From the NCBI RefSeq assembly GCF_018130825.1, contig NZ_JAFCJS010000008.1:124001-188000 (forward strand): a stretch of DNA of 64,000 bases, in the 5' to 3' direction. Below, piece by piece: positions 7,614-16,211 of the stretch (positions are counted from its first letter, which is position 1; each line of letters opens with the position of its first letter). Source of the stretch: Bradyrhizobium liaoningense (GTDB taxonomy: Bacteria > Pseudomonadota > Alphaproteobacteria > Rhizobiales > Xanthobacteraceae). A program made the position numbers and the translations under genes. Under the pieces are notes generated by a model, which saw only the letters and a list, made by a program, of their open reading frames with translations, did not search any database and had not been told where the DNA came from.

Positions 7614-9278
7614 CTACGCCAGCTCAGCCGAGGCGCGCTGCATGTTGGTCGACATGTCCTCCGTCACGATGCTCTGCTCCTCGACCGCGGCGGCGGTGGA
7701 GGCGATGAACTCGTTGACGCCGGCGATCGCGACCTTGATCGCGGTCAGGGAGTGCGCGACGTCGCCGGAGATGGTGTTCAGCGCGTCGATTTCGGTCGTG
7801 ATCGTGTCGGTTGCCTGCTTGGCCTGATTGGCGAGGCTCTTCACCTCGGAGGCGACCACGGCAAAGCCGCGGCCGGCTTCGCCTGCGCGGGCCGATTCGA
7901 TCGTGGCGTTGAGCGCGAGCAGATTGATCTGGCTGGTGATGCCTGAGATCATCTCGACGATGCCGCTCATGGCCTGTGCGGCCGCGGTCAGCTTCTGGGC
8001 CTGGAGGTCGGCGGATTCGACCTTGGTGGTCGCGACCTTGGAGGTCTCGCGCGACTTCGCCATGGTCTGGGAGATCTCGCGGATCGAGGCGCTCATCTCT
8101 TCGCTGCCGGCGGCAACCGCCTCGATCAGCCCGCGCGCATTGTCGGCCTTCTTGCGGCCGATCGCCTGCGCGGTGATGTCGGTGGCGTATTTCACCACCT
8201 TGTACGGCTTGCCGTTGAGGTCGAAGATCGGATTGTAGGAGGCCTGGATCCAGATCTCGCGGCCGCTCTTGGCGATACGCTTGTATTCGGCGGCCTGGTA
8301 CTGACCGCGGTTGAGCGTCTCCCAGAACTGGCGGTAGGCGGCCGAGTTCTTCTCGTCCGGCTCGACGAACATCGAGTGGTGCTGGCCCTTGATCTCGGCC
8401 AGCGAATAGCCCATCGCCTTCAGGAAATTCTCGTTGGCGGTGCGGATGGTGCCGTCCATGTTGAACTCGATCACCGCCTGCGACTTCTGGATCGCGGCGA
8501 GCTGGCCATCATTGTCGGCCGCTTTCATCTTCTGCGCGGTGACGTCGGTCGCGAACTTCACCACCTTGAACGGCTTGCCGTTCTCGTCGAGGATCGGGTT
8601 GTAGGTCGCAAGAATCCAGATCTCCTTGGCGCCCTTGCCGAGCCGCTTGTATTCGGCGGCCTCGAACTCGCCGCGGTTCAGCTTGGCCCAGAACGCAGCA
8701 TAGGCCGGGCTGGCGCGGTCCTCGGGCGTCACGAACATGGAGTGGTGCTTGCCCTTGATCTCGTCGAGCGAATAACCCATCGCGCCCAGGAAATTCTCGT
8801 TGGCGGTGACGATGGTGCCGTCCATGTTGAACTCGATCACGGCCTGCGCGCGATTGATCGCGGCGATCTTGCCGGAATCCTCCATGGTCTTGATCTTGTA
8901 CGCCGTGATGTCCGTGGCGAACTTGATGAAGCTGACCACCTTGCCGTTCTCGTCGCGCAGCGGCGCGTAGGAGGCGTGGACCCAGACTTCCTTGCCGCCC
9001 TTGCCGAAACGCTTGTACTGCGTGGTCTGGAACTCGCCGCGGTTCAGGCTGGCCCAGAAGTCGCGATAGCGGGCGCTGTCGCGCTCCGCCGGACTGACGA
9101 AGATGCTGTGGTGCTTGCCCTTGATCTCGGCGAGCGTGTAGCCGCTCATCTTGAGCAGGTTCTCATTGGCATCGAGGATGGTGCCGTCGAGACCGAATTC
9201 GATGACCGCCTGCGACCGGTCGAGCGCCTCGACCTCTGCGACCGCATGTCTGACTTTCTTGCTTTGAAAATTGAACAC
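7614..9278 (-). CDS. Soluble methyl-accepting chemotaxis protein with three tandem PAS domains
   Basis: The product is 554 residues with no membrane segment, so it is a cytoplasmic transducer. Three PAS domains of about 120 residues each (roughly 10-130, 132-252, 254-375) share the pattern [13 protein letters not shown]...ANENFL...[10 protein letters not shown] methyl-accepting signalling domain follows, with the hairpin-tip sequence [20 protein letters not shown]. It ends soon after the tip domain, so the cytoplasmic helical bundle is short. PAS domains of this type in transducers often sense redox state or oxygen; the ligand here is unknown. The start is GTG at 9278 with GGAG upstream. No che genes are adjacent. 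Confidence 0.9.
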   Translation of the reverse strand: MFNFQSKKVRHAVAEVEALDRSQAVIEFGLDGTILDANENLLKMSGYTLAEIKGKHHSIFVSPAERDSARYRDFWASLNRGEFQTTQYKRFGKGGKEVWVHASYAPLRDENGKVVSFIKFATDITAYKIKTMEDSGKIAAINRAQAVIEFNMDGTIVTANENFLGAMGYSLDEIKGKHHSMFVTPEDRASPAYAAFWAKLNRGEFEAAEYKRLGKGAKEIWILATYNPILDENGKPFKVVKFATDVTAQKMKAADNDGQLAAIQKSQAVIEFNMDGTIRTANENFLKAMGYSLAEIKGQHHSMFVEPDEKNSAAYRQFWETLNRGQYQAAEYKRIAKSGREIWIQASYNPIFDLNGKPYKVVKYATDITAQAIGRKKADNARGLIEAVAAGSEEMSASIREISQTMAKSRETSKVATTKVESADLQAQKLTAAAQAMSGIVEMISGITSQINLLALNATIESARAGEAGRGFAVVASEVKSLANQAKQATDTITTEIDALNTISGDVAHSLTAIKVAIAGVNEFIASTAAAVEEQSIVTEDMSTNMQRASAELA

Positions 9279-9592
9279 GTGAGCTCCGCAATGTTCCCGA
9301 TGGCAATTGGTAGGATCGTCGTATCGTTTCCCCTCTGGGAAAAAGTTGCATGGTCTTCTTGAGCATCTGTAAACCGTCGCAGAAGCCGTCTCGGTCCTGC
9401 GATTTCACGTGCGGAAGCCATGTCTTTCAACCGGCAGGCGTTCCAGATTCATATGCACGACGAGGTTCATAGAGCGTCCCGTATTTGTACGGGATGCATG
9501 GCCGCGTCGTGTTGCCGCAGTCCGCGTGCGTTGTCGGTGCGGCCGCTCGGGAATCGTCTTGCATTAGGGGATGCTTGCCGCGGAGACGATCG
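9279..9592. other. 314-bp divergent intergenic region
   Basis: This lies between the GTG of the chemotaxis gene and the ATG of the SnoaL-like gene. It should contain both promoters, but I found no convincing -35/-10 pair, palindrome or repeat. Open frames crossing it have no coding character. Confidence 0.5.
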
Positions 9593-9958
9593 ATGGTTGA
9601 TGACCATGAGCGCGTGATCCGGAACCTGTTTGCCGCCTATCTTGCCAATGACCGGCAACGGGTGAGCGATGCGCTTGCCGACGACTTCCGCTTCACCAGT
9701 CCGTTCGACGACGACCTCGACAAGGCGGCCTATTTCGAACGCTGCTGGAGGGACACCGGCTGGATCGCGCGGCATGACATCGAGCGGATCTTCGTCCGGG
9801 GCGATGAGGCCTTTGTCACCTATTGCTGCGTGGCAACCGACGGCAAGAGCTTTCGCAACATCGAGTTCTTCACCTTCGCCGGCGGCAAGGTCCGGCGCAT
9901 CGAGGTCTATTTCGGCGCCAGCCGGAAGGACGGCCGTTTCCTGCCGCAGTCGCGCTAG
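9593..9958 (+). CDS. Nuclear transport factor 2-like (SnoaL-type) protein
   Basis: A 121-residue small alpha+beta barrel protein. It opens MVDDHERVIRNLFAAYLAND, then ALADDFRFTSPFDD, and ends KVRRIEVYFGA, all typical of SnoaL-like proteins. These act as isomerases, hydrolases or ligand binders; no specific role can be read here. The start at 9593 has GGAG eight bases upstream; the frame extends to 9485 without family resemblance. Two YCII genes follow on the same strand. Confidence 0.8.
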   Translation: MVDDHERVIRNLFAAYLANDRQRVSDALADDFRFTSPFDDDLDKAAYFERCWRDTGWIARHDIERIFVRGDEAFVTYCCVATDGKSFRNIEFFTFAGGKVRRIEVYFGASRKDGRFLPQSR

Positions 9959-10078
9959 CGCGGCGCCTCCCCCGAATAATTTTCGTCACCATGTCGGTTC
10001 CCCGGGAGTTCATTCGTCTTGGAGGTGAAGGCGGGCGGCTCTGCCGCCGCTCTCCCCGACAGTGAAAGTGGGGAACAC

Positions 10079-10483
10079 ATGCGATTTATGATGCTGATGA
10101 TCCCGCTCGGCTACGAGAACGCGCCGGCGGACGTCCAACTCGATCCCGAGCGCGTCGCCGCGATGATGCGCTACAACGAGGCCTTGAAGGATGCCGGCGT
10201 GCTGATCACGCTGGACGGCCTGCATCCGCCGTCGATGGGCGCGCGCGTGTCGTTCGCGACCGGCGAGCCCATCGTGACCGACGGTCCCTTCGCGGAAGCC
10301 AAGGAAGTTCTGGGCGGCTACTGGATGATCGAGGTCGCCTCGCGCGCCGAGGCGATCGCTTGGGCCAAGAAGTGCCCGGCCTCGCCGAACGAAATCATCG
10401 AGATCCGCCAGGTGCAGGAGATGAGCGACTTTCCGCCGGAAGTGCAGGCGGCCGCCGCCGGCTTCGACGACCTGAAGACGTAG
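10079..10483 (+). CDS. YCII/DGPF-family protein
   Basis: The product is 134 residues. It opens MRFMMLMIPLGYENAPADVQ and carries the motif DGPFAEAKEVLGGYWMIE at about residues 82-99, with the conserved EAIAWAKKCP helix after it. This is the classic DGPF protein usually encoded next to ECF42-type sigma factors. Here the only such sigma gene is 7 kb away, at 2070. A YCII relative follows 55 bp downstream, probably in one operon. Confidence 0.85.
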   Translation: MRFMMLMIPLGYENAPADVQLDPERVAAMMRYNEALKDAGVLITLDGLHPPSMGARVSFATGEPIVTDGPFAEAKEVLGGYWMIEVASRAEAIAWAKKCPASPNEIIEIRQVQEMSDFPPEVQAAAAGFDDLKT

Positions 10484-10538
10484 ACGGGACTGCCGCTACC
10501 CGATTTTCCAGCCAGCCAATCAACCAGAGGAGACATCC

Positions 10539-10904
10539 ATGAGCGCCGAACACAAATTCCTTGCCGTCTATCTCGGCAGCATGAGCGGGGCGAAAATGAA
10601 GGCCTGGCACGCGATGCCCGAGGCCGAGCGCAAGGCAAAAGAGCGCGAGGGCATGGCCGCCTGGCACGGCTGGGTCGAGAAGCACAAGGACGTCATCCTC
10701 GAGATCGGTGGCCCGCTCGGCAAGACCCGCAGGATCGACGGAAGCGGTATCACCGAGATCAGCAACGCGCTGACCGGCTTCACGGTGGTGCGGGCCGCCT
10801 CGCAGGAGGAAGCCGCAAAGCTGTTCGAGAACCATCCGCATTTTGCGATGTTCCCGGGCGAGGCGATCGAGGTCATGCCGGTGCTGCCGATTCCGCAGAT
10901 GTAG
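10539..10904 (+). CDS. YCII-related protein
   Basis: A 121-residue distant YCII relative with FLAVYLGSM at the start and SNALTGFTVVRAASQEEAAK and ENHPHFAMFPG later. It lacks a DGPF motif. AGGAG lies ahead of the ATG. It is co-directional with and close to the DGPF gene, so probably a shared transcript. Function unknown. Confidence 0.8.
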   Translation: MSAEHKFLAVYLGSMSGAKMKAWHAMPEAERKAKEREGMAAWHGWVEKHKDVILEIGGPLGKTRRIDGSGITEISNALTGFTVVRAASQEEAAKLFENHPHFAMFPGEAIEVMPVLPIPQM

Positions 10905-11030
10905 CCCTGGCAACGTCGTTTCCGGGCGCGATGCAAGCGCATCGGCCCGGCAGGACCGTGGAAGTACGGGTTAATCACGCGCGATTCCCGCTAGTGACCT
11001 TCACGCCCGGCTCATGTAAAAGCCGTTCAC

Positions 11031-11783
11031 ATGAGCTGGCGCAAGGAGCAGCGCCGCGCCGAGCGCGGCTATCACCACGGAAATCTGAAGGAAGCCCTGT
11101 TGCAGGCCGCCCTCGGGCTGATCGCCGAGAAGGGTGCGGCCGGCTTCACCTTTGCCGATGCCGCGCGTATGGCCGGCGTCAGTGCGGCGGCGCCCTACCG
11201 GCATTTCCGCGATCGCGACGAGCTCTTGTCCTCGATCGCCCAGCGCGGCTTCGAGCAGTTCGAGGCGCGTCTCACCGCGGCCTGGGACGACGGCCGTCCC
11301 GATACGGTCACCGCGTTCGAGCGCGTCGGCAAGGCCTATCTCGCCTTCGCCCGCGAGGAGCCGGCCTTCTACAACGCGATGTTCGAATCCGGCCTGCCGG
11401 TCGATGCCAATCCGGCGCTGCAGGCCGCCAGCGAACGCGCCTTCAACATCATCCGCGCCGCGGCCGAGCGGCTTGCCGCACTTGCACCTCCGGGCACGCC
11501 GCGGCCGCCGGCGATGATGATGGCGCTGCATATCTGGTCGATGGCGCATGGCGTGGCCTCGCTATTCTCGCGTGGCGATGCCGCGCGGCGCAAGCTGCCG
11601 ATGTCGCCGGACGAACTGCTGGAGGCCGAGGTGCTGATCTATCTGCGCGGGCTCGGCTTCCCGACCGACCGCCGCCCGCCCGCCAAGGGCGCCGAGCCGC
11701 CGCCGGTGCCGCCGGAGGCCTCCTCCGGTTCAGGCGTCCCGCCGGGCGGCACCCCAGGTGGTCCTTGGGGCAAGCCGAAATAA
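11031..11783 (+). CDS. TetR/AcrR-family transcriptional regulator with Pro-rich tail
   Basis: The product is 250 residues. The N-terminal TetR helix-turn-helix spans about residues 12-60 (GYHHGNLKEALLQAALGLIA, then ADAARMAGVSAAAPYRHFRD). A C-terminal ligand domain contains the ALHIWSMAHGVASL stretch typical of the TetR_C_33 (WHG) group. The last 40 residues are Pro/Gly-rich (PPPVPPEASSGSGVPPGG), unusual for the family. The downstream promoter carries a perfect palindrome (11851-11869) that could be its operator. Confidence 0.88.
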   Translation: MSWRKEQRRAERGYHHGNLKEALLQAALGLIAEKGAAGFTFADAARMAGVSAAAPYRHFRDRDELLSSIAQRGFEQFEARLTAAWDDGRPDTVTAFERVGKAYLAFAREEPAFYNAMFESGLPVDANPALQAASERAFNIIRAAAERLAALAPPGTPRPPAMMMALHIWSMAHGVASLFSRGDAARRKLPMSPDELLEAEVLIYLRGLGFPTDRRPPAKGAEPPPVPPEASSGSGVPPGGTPGGPWGKPK

Positions 11784-11823
11784 AGTTGCGCAAATAATTC
11801 CGCACCTGTGTCAGGCGGCCAGC

Positions 11824-11869
11824 TTGACAAAATCGCGGGATGGTCTAGCTATGTAAATGTTATTTACAT
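11824..11869 (+). promoter_or_regulatory. Candidate promoter overlapped by an 8-bp-arm palindromic operator
   Basis: TTGACA at 11824-11829 and TAGCTA at 11846-11851 (16-bp spacer) look like a housekeeping promoter. ATGTAAAT gtt ATTTACAT (11851-11869) is a perfect inverted repeat overlapping the -10/start area, a classical repressor position. It drives the DUF2852 gene at 11905. The regulator is unknown; the TetR protein just upstream is the nearest candidate. Confidence 0.55.
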
Positions 11870-11904
11870 TCACAACGGCGCTGGTGCCGTGATGGAGATG
11901 GGAA

Positions 11905-12396
11905 ATGGCCTACACCGCTGATGTCAATCGATGGCGCGGCCCTTCGGACCAATACCAACAGTACGAGCGTCCCCGCATGCTCGACACGCCCTGGCATCCC
12001 GGCTGGATCGCCGTGACCATCCTCGGCTTCATCATCTGGTGGCCGATCGGACTTGCCCTTCTCTTTTTCACACTCGGGAGCAGAAGAATGTCGTGCTGGA
12101 GCAACCAGGATCGCTGGCAGAACAAGATGGAGCGGATGCAGTACAAGATGGACCGCATGCGCGACCGCATGGAGCGCCGCGGCTTCGGCTTTGGCTTCGG
12201 CCCGCCGTCCTCCGGCAACCGCGCCTTCGACGAATACCGCAGCGAGACGCTGCAGCGGCTCGAGGAAGAGCAGCGCGAGTTCAAGGATTTCCTGACCCGT
12301 CTGCGCCACGCCAAGGACAAGGAAGAGTTCGACCAGTTCATGGCGCAGCACAAGACGCGTCCGACCCCGCCGCCGACCGACCAGCAGCAGGGCTGA
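11905..12396 (+). CDS. DUF2852 family membrane protein
   Basis: The product is 163 residues. After a polar N-terminus, a single transmembrane segment lies at about residues 31-52 (WIAVTILGFIIWWPIGLALL). A basic, Met/Arg-rich stretch (MERMQYKMDRMRDRMERRG) follows, then Gly/Phe repeats and a long charged C-terminal helix with coiled-coil character (LQRLEEEQREFKDFLTRLR). The layout matches DUF2852 proteins of alphaproteobacteria, whose role is unknown. A palindromic promoter precedes it and a terminator follows. Confidence 0.85.
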   Translation: MAYTADVNRWRGPSDQYQQYERPRMLDTPWHPGWIAVTILGFIIWWPIGLALLFFTLGSRRMSCWSNQDRWQNKMERMQYKMDRMRDRMERRGFGFGFGPPSSGNRAFDEYRSETLQRLEEEQREFKDFLTRLRHAKDKEEFDQFMAQHKTRPTPPPTDQQQG

Positions 12397-12456
12397 TCTG
12401 GCCGGCACCTCTCAAAGCCTTCAGGCACATGCCCCCAAAGTCCTGATGGCCCCGAG

Positions 12457-12496
12457 CCGCCCGTCTGCGCAACCCGCAGGCGGGCGGTTTGGTTTT
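12457..12496 (+). terminator. Rho-independent terminator after DUF2852 gene
   Basis: CCGCCCG tCTGCG caac CCGCAG gCGGGCGG forms a strong stem and is followed by TTTGGTTTT. Confidence 0.8.
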
Positions 12497-12574
12497 CACC
12501 TCTCCCCGTAAGAACGGGGAGAGGGAGCAGATCGAGCCCCCGAACCGTAACAGGGTTCACCGACACCAAAGCGC

Positions 12575-12742
12575 ATGGACCTCACCACCCGCCTGCTGAT
12601 CGGCATCACCGCCTTCGCGGTGCTCGGCTATATCAGCTTGGTCTACGGCAGCTGCGCGCTCGATTCCGACTGCCATTTCCGGCTCTGTGCCGGCGGGCGT
12701 TCGCTGTGCGGCGTCGATCACGCACATGTGCGGGACCGGTAG
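12575..12742 (+). CDS. 55-residue membrane protein with four cysteines
   Basis: The ATG at 12575 opens a 55-codon frame. A hydrophobic segment spans residues 7-25, followed by a short exported or cytoplasmic tail with Cys27, Cys33, Cys38 and Cys45. The evenly spaced cysteines suggest disulfides in the periplasm or metal binding. No clear Shine-Dalgarno is visible, which lowers confidence. It begins a run of three tiny genes. Family not recognised. Confidence 0.5.
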   Translation: MDLTTRLLIGITAFAVLGYISLVYGSCALDSDCHFRLCAGGRSLCGVDHAHVRDR

Positions 12743-12795
12743 AACCCAATTCACGCCGGATCCGACCAAGCCCTGACGGCGCCGTAGCGGCGTCA

Positions 12796-13065
12796 ATGGG
12801 TACGACGATGACCGAGGCCGAGAGCAAACAGATCAGCCGCCGCATCGCGCTGCTCGAGCGCGCGTCGGCGCTGTTCGACAGACATGGTGCCTCGGTGCCG
12901 TTCGCGATCGCGTTCCTCAACGGATGGCCGACGGAGATCAAATTCTATCCGGACCTCGTGGTCGGCAACGCCTGGAAGGTGCTTCTCAGCCTCGCCCTTT
13001 ATCAGCTTGCCGCATTCGCGCTCAGGCGCGCGGTCTCGTTTGCGACGGCGGACTTTGAGCCATGA
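12796..13065 (+). CDS. Hypothetical small membrane protein (89 residues)
   Basis: It starts MGTTMTEAESKQ at 12796 (or MTEAES at 12808). An amphipathic charged N-terminal helix (ISRRIALLERASALFDRHG) precedes a hydrophobic stretch at about residues 60-78 (AWKVLLSLALYQLAAFALRR). Its stop overlaps the ATG of the next gene by four bases (ATGA, 13062-13065), so they are coupled. Function unknown. Confidence 0.6.
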   Translation: MGTTMTEAESKQISRRIALLERASALFDRHGASVPFAIAFLNGWPTEIKFYPDLVVGNAWKVLLSLALYQLAAFALRRAVSFATADFEP

Positions 13066-13226
13066 TCCTGCTCCGCGATTTCGCGCTGTTCGTCCTTCCC
13101 GCTCTCGTCGCGGCCGGCGGCTGGCTTTATGCGCTCCGCCTGCGCAGACGTGCGCGGCCGGGCCGGGCGCGCGAGGGTACGCGTCCCGGCGGCATCAGCG
13201 GCGCCGAAAAGTTCAGCGCACCGTGA
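13062..13226 (+). CDS. 54-residue single-span membrane protein
   Basis: The start overlaps the previous stop (ATGA). Residues 6-27 are hydrophobic (DFALFVLPALVAAGGWLYAL), followed by a strongly basic Arg-rich cytoplasmic tail (LRLRRRARPGRARE). The last 14 bases run into the convergent desaturase gene, so the two stop codons cross over. Unknown function. The coupling supports that it is real. Confidence 0.55.
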   Translation: MILLRDFALFVLPALVAAGGWLYALRLRRRARPGRAREGTRPGGISGAEKFSAP

Positions 13227-14376
13227 CGAGCTGCGCGCGGACCGACGTCAAGAAGTGCTCGTAGGCGTGGTCCACGATCTCGTTGAGCGATCGCGTTCGC
13301 GCGAACATCGCCCTGGCCTCGGTGAGAAACTCGTCGCGCGTCGGAATCTTCGGCAGATGCAGATGCGTCAGCGCATCGACGCCTTCGTGGGCGCGATTGA
13401 AGATCTCGTGCAGCGCCGGCAGTTGCAGCTGCGCCAGATCGGCCCTGTGCAGCGCCGACGAGATCGCGTGCGCCAGAGCGTGAGCGTCGAACCGTCCGGC
13501 GAGCTGGCGGGCCGCCCGATTGATGACCCGTGCGCCGAGCGGCTGCTCGTTGCGCAGCACCAGTTCGGGCGGCGCCTTCATGTTCCAGACGATTCCGAAC
13601 CAGGACAGGACCTTCAGGATGTAATAGGTCACGTCGACTTCCCACCAGCGAAAGCCTTGTCGCACGCTGCTCTGGTAGGCGTGGTGATTGTTATGCCAGC
13701 CCTCTCCCAGGGTGAGTAACGCCAGCAGCCAGTTGTTGCGGGAATCGTCGCCCGTCACGTAGCGCTTGCGTCCGTGCACATGGGCGAGGGAGTTGATGCA
13801 GAAGGTCGCGTGATAGACCAGCACCGTGCTCCACAGGAAGCCGACGATCAGACCCGACCACCCCGCAGCTGCGAAGCAGAGCGCTGCAAGCACAACGGCC
13901 GGCAGGAGCTCCAGCCGATGCAGCCACATCAGCTCCGGATAGACCGTGAGATCTCCGACCTTCACGAGATCGGTCTCGTCGTGCTCCCGGTAAAAGATCC
14001 AGCCGACATGGCTGTACAGGAAGCCGCGTTGGCGCGGTGAGTGCACGTCCAATTCGGTATCGGAATGCAGATGATGGTGCCGATGCTTGGCCGCCCACCA
14101 CAGAACGCTCTTCTGTGCGCTGCTTTGCGCGAGGCAAGCCAGGATGAACTGAAACACCCGGCCGGTCGCAAAAGCCTTGTGCGAGAAATAGCGGTGGTAG
14201 CCTGCTCCGATTGCGAACATGCGCACGACATAGAGCGCACCGCAGATCGCGACGGCCTCCCAGGTGACGCCCGACCAGATGGCGGCGAAGCAGCCGAGAT
14301 GGACCAGCACGAACGGTATGGCGGAGGGGTACATGACGTCGTCATGGTGGTCGTCGGCAGGCGCGTTGGGCGACAT
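13213..14376 (-). CDS. Acyl-CoA (delta-9 type) fatty acid desaturase
   Basis: A 387-residue membrane di-iron desaturase. The three histidine boxes are present: HRYFSH, HRHHH and the C-terminal HNNHH (GEGWHNNHHAYQSSVRQGF). Hydrophobic pairs lie between them. The enzyme inserts a double bond into saturated acyl chains, adjusting membrane fluidity. A C-terminal extension of roughly 100 residues, rich in His/Leu/Arg, follows the catalytic domain. I start at MSPNAPADDHH (14376); the open frame up to 15168 is antisense to cysE. It converges with the small-protein operon. Confidence 0.9.
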   Translation of the reverse strand: MSPNAPADDHHDDVMYPSAIPFVLVHLGCFAAIWSGVTWEAVAICGALYVVRMFAIGAGYHRYFSHKAFATGRVFQFILACLAQSSAQKSVLWWAAKHRHHHLHSDTELDVHSPRQRGFLYSHVGWIFYREHDETDLVKVGDLTVYPELMWLHRLELLPAVVLAALCFAAAGWSGLIVGFLWSTVLVYHATFCINSLAHVHGRKRYVTGDDSRNNWLLALLTLGEGWHNNHHAYQSSVRQGFRWWEVDVTYYILKVLSWFGIVWNMKAPPELVLRNEQPLGARVINRAARQLAGRFDAHALAHAISSALHRADLAQLQLPALHEIFNRAHEGVDALTHLHLPKIPTRDEFLTEARAMFARTRSLNEIVDHAYEHFLTSVRAQLVTVR

Positions 14377-14685
14377 GTCTTGGAGTGACCTTGGGTGAGG
14401 GGGATCGGGTATTCGCATCGGCCGCGCAGGACGCCGGGTATGAAAAACCCGCGGATGGCGGACCACCGCGGGGGCTTGAGAAGGATGCCTTGCGCGTACA
14501 TCCCCGGCCGAAGCAGCGTCGGCCGAAACGCGATCGACTATATGGTTGCGGGTGCCTGGCACGCAAGCTCGTAGCCTCACGGGGAACTGCGGCATGTTGC
14601 GAGGGGTGTCACGCCTGCCCGCCGACGCGGCGTGGCGCGCGGGCGGCCCACGGCCTATATTCGAGGTGAGAAGAAAGAGGCGGCG
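14377..14685. other. 309-bp divergent intergenic region
   Basis: Promoter space between the desaturase and serine acetyltransferase genes. It contains a short dyad, AAACCCGCGGATGG...CCACCGCGGGGG, around 14445-14475. No recognisable regulator site or small gene was found. Confidence 0.4.
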
Positions 14686-15453
14686 ATGATGGCAGCTGCG
14701 ACCTCGACGAGCGACAATCTCTGGCAGAACATACGCGATGAAGCGCAGCGTGCGATGGCGGCCGATCCGGTCTTCGGCAAGTCCCTTGCCGATACGGTCC
14801 TGATCCATGGCGATTTTGCGGCCGCCCTGGCCGGTCTGATCGGACGCAGGCTTGGCGGCTCGGCAGCGGAGCAGGCGCGTTTCACCAGCTTTTCCCTCGA
14901 GGCCTTTCGCGGGTCGCCGGACCTGATCGAAGCCGCAAGCCGCGACTTGCAGGGCATCGCCCTTCGCGATCCCGCCATCGCCGAGCTGTTGCCGCCCTTG
15001 CTGCATTACAAGGGCTACGTCGCGCTGCAGGCCTGGCGCGTCTCGCACTGGCTCTGGCATCGCGGCCGCATCGATGCGGCGCTGCTGTTCCAGAACGAGG
15101 CCTCGAACGTCTTGCAGGTCAGCATTCATCCGGCCGCCAGCATCGGATCGGCGGTCTATCTCGACCACGCCACGGGTATCGTGATCGGCGCCAACGTCGT
15201 CATCGGCGACGAGGTCACCATCCTGCAGAACGTCAGCATCGGCCGTCGCAGCGAGTTGCCGGCGCGTTCGCCGCGCATCGGTCGCGGCGTCTACATCGGC
15301 GGCGGTGCGACCATCCTCGGCGACATCAGCATCGGCGATTTTGCCAAGATCGGCGCCGGCACGGTCGTGACGTCGGACATTCCCGCCGGCTGCACCGCGG
15401 TCGGCAATCCCGCGCGATTGACCAACTGCCCCGAGCCCGCATCAGTGGCCTGA
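14686..15453 (+). CDS. cysE: Serine O-acetyltransferase
   Basis: The product is 255 residues. It has an N-terminal helical SATase domain (LWQNIRDEAQRAMAADPVFG) and the LLHYKGYVALQAWRVSHWLW segment. A left-handed beta-helix of hexapeptide repeats carries the active-site DHATGIVIG and the terminal IPAGCTAVGNPAR. It acetylates L-serine with acetyl-CoA, the first step of cysteine synthesis; the terminal residues normally contact cysteine synthase. AAGAAAGAGG precedes the start. An SDR gene follows 24 bp later. A relic of this gene's 3' end occurs at 18805. Confidence 0.92.
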   Translation: MMAAATSTSDNLWQNIRDEAQRAMAADPVFGKSLADTVLIHGDFAAALAGLIGRRLGGSAAEQARFTSFSLEAFRGSPDLIEAASRDLQGIALRDPAIAELLPPLLHYKGYVALQAWRVSHWLWHRGRIDAALLFQNEASNVLQVSIHPAASIGSAVYLDHATGIVIGANVVIGDEVTILQNVSIGRRSELPARSPRIGRGVYIGGGATILGDISIGDFAKIGAGTVVTSDIPAGCTAVGNPARLTNCPEPASVA

Positions 15454-15477
15454 TCCCATCATTGTTCGGAGACTCCC

Positions 15478-16188
15478 ATGAAGACGGCAATCGTGATCGG
15501 CGTCGGCCCGGACCGCGGGCTCGGGGCCCGGCTCTGCAAGCGCTTTGCGGCCGACGGGCTCAAGGTGATCGTCGCGGGCCGGACGCTTTCCGCGCTGCAG
15601 GCCGTTGCAGACGGCATCACCAAGGCGGGCGGTGCGGCGGTGCCCATCGTCGCGGACGCGACCAGCGAGCGCGACATCGTCGCCCTGTTCGATGCCGCCG
15701 GCGAAGACCTCGACCTCGCCATCTACAATGCCGGCAACAACACGCCCGGCAGGATCATCGACATGGACGCCGACTATTTCGAAAACGCCTGGCGCGTCGT
15801 GTGCTTCGGCGGATTCCTGTTCGGCCGCGAGGCGGTCCGCCGCATGGTGCCGAAGAAGATGGGCACGCTGCTCTTCACCGGCGCCAGCGCCTCGCTGCGC
15901 GGCCGCTCCGGCTACGGTGCCTTCAACTCGTCAAAGGCCGGCTTGCGCACGCTGGCGCAGGCGATGGCCAAGGAATATGCGGGTGACGGCATCCATGTCG
16001 GCCATGTCGTGGTCGATGGCGCCATCGCCGGCGACAAGATCTTCTCGCGTTTTCCGGACGCGTCCGGCCGCGAGGACAGCCTGATCGACATCGAAGGCAT
16101 CGTCGATGCCTTCGCCTTTCTTTACCGCCAGCCCGAACGCGCCTGGTCGTTCGAGCTCGACGTGCGGACCTCGAAGGAGAAGTGGTGA
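15478..16188 (+). CDS. Atypical SDR family protein lacking the catalytic Tyr
   Basis: A 236-residue Rossmann-fold protein. The cofactor loop is GVGPDRGLG rather than TGxxxGIG, followed by YNAGNN and LFTGASASLRG. At the active site the sequence is GAFNSSKAGLRTLAQAM: the position of the YxxxK tyrosine holds Phe, with the Lys kept. The family signature GIHVGHVVVDGAI follows. Such SDRs are widespread in proteobacteria but poorly characterised; a different chemistry or a binding role is possible. It is probably transcribed with cysE. Confidence 0.82.
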   Translation: MKTAIVIGVGPDRGLGARLCKRFAADGLKVIVAGRTLSALQAVADGITKAGGAAVPIVADATSERDIVALFDAAGEDLDLAIYNAGNNTPGRIIDMDADYFENAWRVVCFGGFLFGREAVRRMVPKKMGTLLFTGASASLRGRSGYGAFNSSKAGLRTLAQAMAKEYAGDGIHVGHVVVDGAIAGDKIFSRFPDASGREDSLIDIEGIVDAFAFLYRQPERAWSFELDVRTSKEKW

Positions 16189-16211
16189 GGCCTTGTCCCT
16201 TGCCTCACCGA

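Noticed and set aside
7614-9278. Direct repeats considered as a CRISPR or tandem-repeat array
   Set aside because: The periodicity of about 365 bp reflects PAS-domain duplication within one open frame.
14377-15168. N-terminal extension of the desaturase up to 15168
   Set aside because: It would run antisense through cysE; no desaturase similarity before the MSPNAPADD start.
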